9,924 nucleotides of DNA from Acidobacteriota bacterium. GTDB lineage: Bacteria > Acidobacteriota > Terriglobia > Terriglobales > Acidobacteriaceae. The DNA is taken from assembly GCA_021810175.1 (NCBI GenBank), contig JAJZJJ010000057.1, positions 1 through 9,924 on the forward strand, given 5' to 3'. Positions within the stretch are counted from its first letter, which is position 1. Each line of letters opens with the position of its first letter. Position numbers and translations under genes: made by a program. Below, one piece after another: positions 6,437 through 9,924 of this stretch. The notes under the pieces were generated by a model. The model was given only the letters and a program-made list of their open reading frames with translations, was not told the DNA's origin and searched no databases.

Positions 6437-6934
6437 TCAGGACTCAAGCGGAAAGCCGGAGCCGCGCACGCCGATTCGGGCTCCGATGGCGTAGCCGATC
6501 ATGGCGGCGGCGGGCCAGGTGGCGAAGAGGCGTCCCTGTCCGTGCAGGAGGCCGCCGTCTTTGGTCAGGCTGAGGAAGGTGAGCCAGAGCTTGGCGGTGG
6601 CGCCGCAGTGGTAGCAGGCACCGGGACCGGTGGGCAGGTCGAGAATGTAAGTGCCCCAGATCATGAACCAGATGAGGCCGGCGAACCAGGTGAGCGTGGC
6701 CGCCTCGCTGGGGCGAATTTTGGCGCCGATGAAGCCGACGACCAGGGGCAGCGAGAAGGAGAAGGCGAGCGTGATGGCGGGGGGAATGAACTTCGGGTGC
6801 AGCAAGAAGGTGATGCCGACCATCATCAGCACCCAGATGCCCACGCAAATGGCCAGGTGCATGAAAAAGAGCAGCGCCTGAGTGAGCAGGTGCGCTTCCT
6901 TTGAACCGAGCGCTTCAATACTGTGAGTATTCAT
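6437..6934 (-). CDS. Integral membrane protein of unknown function, four predicted helices, CxxC loop
   Basis: I do not recognise a family. The 165-residue product has hydrophobic segments at about 16-45, 52-71, 79-99 and 137-155, so it is very likely an inner-membrane protein with four helices. The loop between helices 3 and 4 carries ACYHCGAT, with Cys107 and Cys110 flanking His109, which could bind a metal or form a disulfide. The region around residues 75-100 is rich in Trp and Phe. The start at 6934 has no good ribosome site (GGAAG is about 16 bases away), and a perfect inverted repeat lies over codons 2-6. It converges with the CsbD gene and diverges from the DapA-like gene, so it is probably a single transcription unit. 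Confidence 0.75.
   Translation of the reverse strand: MNTHSIEALGSKEAHLLTQALLFFMHLAICVGIWVLMMVGITFLLHPKFIPPAITLAFSFSLPLVVGFIGAKIRPSEAATLTWFAGLIWFMIWGTYILDLPTGPGACYHCGATAKLWLTFLSLTKDGGLLHGQGRLFATWPAAAMIGYAIGARIGVRGSGFPLES
6917..6931. repeat. Perfect inverted repeat AATACT-N3-AGTATT at the start of the membrane protein gene
   Basis: Six-base arms at 6917-6922 and 6926-6931 are separated by GTG. The AT-rich palindrome sits immediately inside the start codon of the minus-strand gene (codons 2-6), in locally GC-rich DNA, so it could be a repressor site or an RNA hairpin at the translation start. Confidence 0.45.
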
Positions 6935-7020
6935 GGGGATCTGTCGTCTTCCAGCGTAACGCGGAGCGAACCGGCCACCAACAACTTTTTTGCGGCTTTT
7001 GGGGAAGTGACAGCGCAGCC

Positions 7021-7026
7021 TACAAT
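7021..7026 (+). promoter_or_regulatory. Probable -10 box of a leaderless promoter for the DapA-like gene
   Basis: TACAAT is followed by six bases (ATGACC) and the ATG at 7033. Another in-frame ATG at 7027 directly abuts the -10 box and would lie upstream of the expected transcript start. This decides for 7033. No ribosome site is visible. TTGGGG at 6999-7004 is a weak -35 candidate at 16-base spacing. Confidence 0.55.
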
Positions 7027-7032
7027 ATGACC

Positions 7033-8091
7033 ATGCTATTGGAAGGCATTTTTTCAGCCATTACCACGCCGTATTATCCCGACGGCCGTTTGTATCTTCG
7101 TAAGCTTGAACATAATGTGGAGCGGTATTCGCGCACGCCGCTGGCGGGGATTGCCGTTCTGGGCTCAACCGGCGAGGCTGTGATGCTGAGCGACGACGAA
7201 TCGCGCCACGTGCTGCGAACGGCCGCGGACGTCGCTGCTCCGGACAAGGTTCTGGTGGCGGGTGTGGGACGGGAAAGCCTGGCGGAGACGCTGCACCTGG
7301 CCGAATACGCCGCCGAATGGCAGTACGACGCGGTGCTGGTGCGGACCCCGCATTACTACGGTGGCCTGATGCGGCCGCTGGAACTGATGACCTACTACCG
7401 CGCGCTGGCCGACCGCTCGCCGCTGCCGGTGGTGCTGTACAGCATTCCGAAATTCACACACCTGGAGTTGCCGGTGGAAGTGGTGGCGGAACTGGCGCAG
7501 CATCCGAACATCATTGGCATGAAGGATTCGTCGGGATCGACGGAGCGGCTGAAGGCGCTGCTGGCTGCGACGCGCACGGCTCCGAAGCGCAAGGTGACGG
7601 TGACGCCGGTATTCCAGGCGGTGACCAGCCGCATGTTGCTGGCGGAAATGGAAGCGGCACAGAACTTTGTGCCCGCCGATCTGCTGGGCTCGGGTGCGGC
7701 CCTTGCCGTGGCTCCGCCGCCGGTGCGGCTGAAGGCGACTCGGACGAAGGAAGTGGGCTTCCAGATTATGACTGGCTCGGCGCAGAACCTGCTGCCGGCG
7801 CTGGAAGCGGGAGCCTCGGGCGCGATTCTGGCGTTTGCCGCGCCGGCGCCGCAGGCCTGCCAGGAGATTTATACAGCCTGGAAGGAAAACGATCCGAAGG
7901 TGGCGGCGGAGAAGCAGCAGCGCATTGCCGAGCCGGCGCAGATTGTGGCGGCGCGGTATGGAGTGCCGGGGCTGAAATTCGCCTGCGACCTGAACGGATA
8001 CTATGGGGGCAATCCGCGGCTGCCGCTGCTGCCGCTGAATGCGGCGGAAAAGGCGGAGATCGCGGCGGCGATGGCGGACGTGCGGAACTAG
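7033..8091 (+). CDS. Dihydrodipicolinate synthase / 4-hydroxy-2-oxoglutarate aldolase family protein with an internal insertion
   Basis: Class I aldolase of the DapA (TIM-barrel) family, 352 residues against about 290-300 for typical members. Visible family marks are GSTGE (44-48, substrate carboxylate loop), YSIP with Tyr136 (catalytic Tyr), GMKDSSG with Lys164 (Schiff-base lysine), and TGSAQNLLPALEAGASGAI (248-266). The ending GVPGLKFACDLNGYYGG then NPRLPLLPL (310-334) resembles HOGA1-type 4-hydroxy-2-oxoglutarate aldolases more than lysine-pathway DapA. Between the lysine and the GSA motif lies an additional segment (about 183-242) that ordinary members lack. No lysine or hydroxyproline gene is adjacent, so the substrate is open: pyruvate plus an aldehyde is expected. 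Catalytic residues are intact. The start is set by the leaderless promoter. Confidence 0.9.
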   Translation: MLLEGIFSAITTPYYPDGRLYLRKLEHNVERYSRTPLAGIAVLGSTGEAVMLSDDESRHVLRTAADVAAPDKVLVAGVGRESLAETLHLAEYAAEWQYDAVLVRTPHYYGGLMRPLELMTYYRALADRSPLPVVLYSIPKFTHLELPVEVVAELAQHPNIIGMKDSSGSTERLKALLAATRTAPKRKVTVTPVFQAVTSRMLLAEMEAAQNFVPADLLGSGAALAVAPPPVRLKATRTKEVGFQIMTGSAQNLLPALEAGASGAILAFAAPAPQACQEIYTAWKENDPKVAAEKQQRIAEPAQIVAARYGVPGLKFACDLNGYYGGNPRLPLLPLNAAEKAEIAAAMADVRN

Positions 8092-8107
8092 CGGACGTGC
8101 GGAACTA
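8074..8107 (+). repeat. Exact 17-bp tandem duplication across the stop codon of the DapA-like gene
   Basis: GCGGACGTGCGGAACTA occurs at 8074-8090 and again at 8091-8107 with no mismatch. The first copy encodes the last codons (ADVRN) and, with the following G, the TAG stop. The second copy is followed by A, so the original stop was probably TAA. The duplication leaves the protein unchanged. Confidence 0.95.
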
Positions 8108-8159
8108 AGGCAGCGCGGTCTGCTGGATAGCCGGCGGATCGCGGGTGGTCTTCGGATGC

Positions 8160-8165
8160 TATCCT
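8160..8165 (+). promoter_or_regulatory. Probable -10 box of a leaderless promoter for the DUF3224 gene
   Basis: TATCCT is followed by exactly six bases (GCCGCC) and the ATG at 8172, without a ribosome site. The match to the -10 consensus is weaker than at the other two sites and no -35 box is seen; the identical spacing is the main support. Confidence 0.4.
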
Positions 8166-8171
8166 GCCGCC

Positions 8172-8582
8172 ATGGCAATCGCGAGAGGATCATTTGAAGT
8201 GAAGCTGGCTCCGCAGAAGCCGGACAATGCCCAGGCGGAAGCGGCGGGCGTGAGCCGAGCGTCCCTGGACAAGGAATTCGACGGAGACCTGAAGGGCACG
8301 AGCCAGGGCGAGATGCTGAGCCTGCTGAACCGGGAGATCGGTTCGGGCGGCTATGTGGCAATGGAACGGGTGAACGGCACGCTGGACGGGCGCAGCGGAA
8401 GCTTTGTGCTACAGCACACCGCGACGATGAAGCGCGGCGAGCCGGATCTGAAGATCGCAGTGGTGCCGGATTCAGGAACCGGCGAGTTGGAGGGGCTCAC
8501 CGGCTCCATGACGATCGAGATCCAGCAGCAGCACTACTACTACTTCGACTACACGCTGGGAAGTCAGGAAGCGGTTTCATAA
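8172..8582 (+). CDS. DUF3224 family protein
   Basis: Cytosolic protein of 136 residues; no signal peptide. It matches the DUF3224 family (about 130 residues), predicted small beta-barrels of unknown function. Family-type segments are FDGDLKGTSQGEML (36-49), YVAMERVNGTLDGRSGSFVLQH (61-82), VVPDSGTGELEGLTGSM (97-113) and the C-terminal HYYYFDYTL (121-129), each looking like successive strands of a barrel. The ATG at 8172 is chosen over the GTG-type start at 8145 because the family begins near here and a -10 box lies six bases upstream. It stands 80 bases after the DapA-like stop, so it may be transcribed both from its own promoter and by readthrough. Two-thirds of the third codon positions are G or C, as in the neighbours. 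Confidence 0.9.
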   Translation: MAIARGSFEVKLAPQKPDNAQAEAAGVSRASLDKEFDGDLKGTSQGEMLSLLNREIGSGGYVAMERVNGTLDGRSGSFVLQHTATMKRGEPDLKIAVVPDSGTGELEGLTGSMTIEIQQQHYYYFDYTLGSQEAVS

Positions 8583-8904
8583 ATACGGGCCGCGGGCTGC
8601 ATTGTGTTCACCGAAGCCGGAAACCTGAGGAACAACGCGATTCCGGCGGCTCCGCTGCTCCCGGAGCGGGGAAGACTGGATGACGGCACAACGAGTGCAT
8701 CTGAATTCCGCATCTCTGTCGTACAGATACTCAGGCATGGACCAGGAACTCCGGACGGGAGGGGGGACCGCCGCAGATTGGCTGGGCGCCGGTCTCGGGG
8801 CGGATTCGAGGAGAGCAAAACTGTCAGCGACGCCACGGGAACGTATCGCCGGTGTCCTGAGCACCCCGGGAGCGACTGCCAGCCGAACCGACGGGAGGAG
8901 ATAC
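8583..8904. other. Intergenic region of 322 bases with weak inverted repeats, no supported gene
   Basis: No coding sequence is supported on either strand; the open frame that extends the DUF4142 gene upstream to 8680 is rejected because it would bury the signal peptide. I see GCCGGAA-N18-TTCCGGC (8616-8622 and 8641-8647), a GC-rich hairpin GCTCCG/CGGAGC (8649-8654 and 8662-8667) without a T-run, and a small palindrome TCTGT-CGT-ACAGA (8715-8727). GGAACT at 8745-8750 resembles an ECF -35 box, but no matching -10 follows. The DUF4142 promoter must lie here but I cannot place it. Confidence 0.4.
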
Positions 8905-9456
8905 ATGAAGGTCTATCTATTGATTCTTGGCGCGGCTCTGGGCACCCCTTGGATCCTCGCAGCCCAGAGCAATGGCGCGAGCGGTAATGCGAAGAATGGA
9001 TCCAAGGCATCTGCGCAGTTGTCCGCGAAGGGGCAACAGTTTCTGAGCAAGATCGCGAGCGAAGATCAGTCGGAGATCAACCTGGCCATGCTGGCATTGC
9101 AGAAGACGAAAAACAATCAGGTGAAAACCTACGCCAGAACTGAAATTCTGGCCGCGGATGCTCCGATGGAGCAGGGCGCGAAGGTGATTGCAGAGAAGTA
9201 CAAAGCCGCGATCACGGTCAAGCCGTCCGAGTCGGACACAAATGAGTACAACCGCCTGTCGGGGCTGTCAGGGAAGGCGTTCAATCAGGCTTATATGAAA
9301 TACGAAAGTAGCCAGCAGGCAAAGGATCTGCAGTTGGTGGGCAGGGAAGAGACGGCGGCCAGGAATCGGAAGCTCCGAAACTACGTCAGGTACGAATACC
9401 TGCCCGTAACCAGTGCCACGCAATCGGCGCGAGAGCTTTCGAAATCGATCGGCTGA
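8905..9456 (+). CDS. Secreted DUF4142 family protein
   Basis: Exported protein of 183 residues. Residues 1-20 form a signal peptide (MKVYLLILGAALGTPWILAA, likely cut near Ala20). The mature part matches DUF4142 (PF13628), a helical ferritin-like fold of unknown function that is common in the periplasm of Proteobacteria and Acidobacteria: QQFLSKIASEDQSEINLAML (44-63), KTYAR.EILAAD (74-85) and LSGLSGKAFNQAYMKYESSQ (118-137). Two positions usually held by His in the family (the DH after helix 2 and the His after YMxxxxx) appear here as Asp85-Ala86 and Gln137-Gln138, so metal binding, if the family has it, may be lost. The ATG at 8905 is fixed by GGAGGAG (8894-8900). The downstream neighbour converges. 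Confidence 0.88.
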   Translation: MKVYLLILGAALGTPWILAAQSNGASGNAKNGSKASAQLSAKGQQFLSKIASEDQSEINLAMLALQKTKNNQVKTYARTEILAADAPMEQGAKVIAEKYKAAITVKPSESDTNEYNRLSGLSGKAFNQAYMKYESSQQAKDLQLVGREETAARNRKLRNYVRYEYLPVTSATQSARELSKSIG

Positions 9457-9500
9457 TCCACGGCTCCAGATAAAGGCATGGTCTTCGTCGCTGAATGCGC

Positions 9501-9536
9501 GAGCGGCCGGATCACGATCCGAGAATCCGGCCGCTC
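9501..9536 (+). terminator. Strong hairpin between convergent DUF4142 and cobA genes, terminator without clear T-run
   Basis: A perfect 12-bp stem, GAGCGGCCGGAT (9501-9512) with ATCCGGCCGCTC (9525-9536), has a 12-base loop. The plus-strand tail is only AGAGTTTC and the minus-strand tail has no T-run. The right arm overlaps the first two bases of the cobA stop codon (9535-9537). AGCGGCCGG occurs again inside cobA at 9546-9554 and could compete for pairing. Confidence 0.55.
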
Positions 9537-9924
9537 AGAGTTTCAGCGGCCGGGGATCCTCGGTGAGCGAGCGATCGGCGATTGCGGCGATGGCTTCCGG
9601 TTCTGCTTCGCGCAGGGCCTCCCCGGCGAGCAGGATGGCCGGCGCGGGTCCGGGAGTGAGACGGTCCAGCTCGGCCAGGGTGGTTTGCTGAATCTGCTGA
9701 TCCGGCTGAGCGGCGCGCGAGACGACGACGCAGGGGAGAGTGGGCGGCAGGCCTTCGGCACGGAGCTGCGCGGCCAGAGGCGCGAGGTTGCGGCCGGGCA
9801 TGTAGACGACGCGGGTAGCTTCAGCCAGCGAGGCCGGCTGGTGGGGCGAGCCGGTCGCGTGGTGTCCCGAGGAAAAGCTGATGCTGGAAGCGCTGCGGCG
9901 GTCGGCGAGTGGGCGCTGGAAAGC
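9535..9924 (-). CDS. cobA: Uroporphyrinogen-III C-methyltransferase, C-terminal part (truncated by window edge)
   Basis: The last 129 residues of a SUMT enzyme, which uses S-adenosylmethionine to methylate uroporphyrinogen III at C2 and C7 to precorrin-2, the branch point to siroheme and cobalamin. The frame runs through the right edge. Diagnostic pieces are PLADRRSASSISFSSGH (compare PLTHRDYA...TGH in CysG/CobA), TRVVYMPGRNLAPLAAQL (YMG-type substrate loop), GLPPTLPCVVVSRAAQPDQQ (P-A-V-V-x-x-A-T-x-x-Q motif) and TLAELD followed by APAILLAGEAL, the final beta-strand of the fold. A tail of about 25 residues follows the usual end. The N-terminal SAM-binding GPG region is outside the window, so fusion to HemD or a CysG-type domain cannot be judged. 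Confidence 0.88.
   Translation of the reverse strand, partial: AFQRPLADRRSASSISFSSGHHATGSPHQPASLAEATRVVYMPGRNLAPLAAQLRAEGLPPTLPCVVVSRAAQPDQQIQQTTLAELDRLTPGPAPAILLAGEALREAEPEAIAAIADRSLTEDPRPLKL

Noticed and set aside
6901..7032. Upstream extension of the DapA-like gene in the same frame
   Set aside because: It runs through the promoter region and over the divergent gene's start, and the added residues do not resemble the family.
7165..8361. Long minus-strand open frame across the DapA-like and DUF3224 genes
   Set aside because: The translation is Arg/Pro/His-rich and spans two well-supported genes on the other strand.
8745..8770. ECF sigma factor promoter (GGAACT) before the DUF4142 gene
   Set aside because: No GTC-type -10 box follows at 16-17 bases.
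8680..8904. Upstream extension of the DUF4142 gene
   Set aside because: It would place 75 unrelated residues before an obvious signal peptide; the ribosome site at 8894-8900 fixes the start at 8905.
1..9924. Mobile element, phage, CRISPR, toxin-antitoxin or defence system
   Set aside because: No transposase, integrase, repeat-spacer array, tRNA-linked att site or recognisable defence gene was found on either strand. The MobD-like ATPase alone does not establish an element.

Overview
The window is GC-rich bacterial DNA, most likely a chromosomal stretch from an acidobacterium (Acidobacteriaceae/Terriglobia type). This rests on the CslA-like glycosyltransferase, the pairing of a tiny Lmo0937-type membrane protein with CsbD, the DUF3224 and DUF4142 proteins, and several starts that look leaderless. 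It is an inference from gene content and style, not from a marker gene. No rRNA, tRNA, CRISPR array, transposase or phage gene was seen.

Layout. Positions 1-692 (minus) hold the N-terminal part of a membrane-bound family 2 glycosyltransferase that runs off the left edge. Diverging from it on the plus strand are a 64-residue putative membrane peptide (937-1131), a ThiS-like sulfur carrier (1157-1372) and an orphan ParA/MobD-like P-loop ATPase (1457-2137). A hairpin terminator at 2164-2199 separates these from the convergent lon gene (2221-4656, minus). Upstream of lon on the same strand lies a prephenate dehydratase (pheA, 4937-5752, minus, probable TTG start).

Diverging from pheA is a two-gene stress cassette: an Lmo0937-family peptide (5865-6017) and a CsbD-family protein (6056-6364), closed by a strong terminator (6386-6425). 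Convergent with it is a four-helix membrane protein of unknown function (6437-6934, minus). Diverging from that is a DapA/HOGA-family aldolase with an extra segment of about 60 residues (7033-8091, plus), followed by a DUF3224 protein (8172-8582) and, after a 322-base gap, a secreted DUF4142 protein (8905-9456). The right edge holds the C-terminal part of a uroporphyrinogen-III C-methyltransferase (9535-9924, minus).

The genes do not form one pathway. They are mostly single transcription units: protein quality control (lon), phenylalanine synthesis (pheA), thiamine or another sulfur-transfer route (thiS-like), siroheme/cobalamin precursor synthesis (cobA), envelope polysaccharide synthesis (GT2) and general stress (Lmo0937, CsbD, probably DUF4142). 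No clearly new multi-gene system was found. The items most worth a second look are the repeated leaderless promoter geometry (-10 box, exactly six bases, ATG) in front of three genes, the orphan MobD-like ATPase, the enlarged DapA-like aldolase, the ThiS-like protein that does not end in glycine, and a silent 17-bp tandem duplication across a stop codon.
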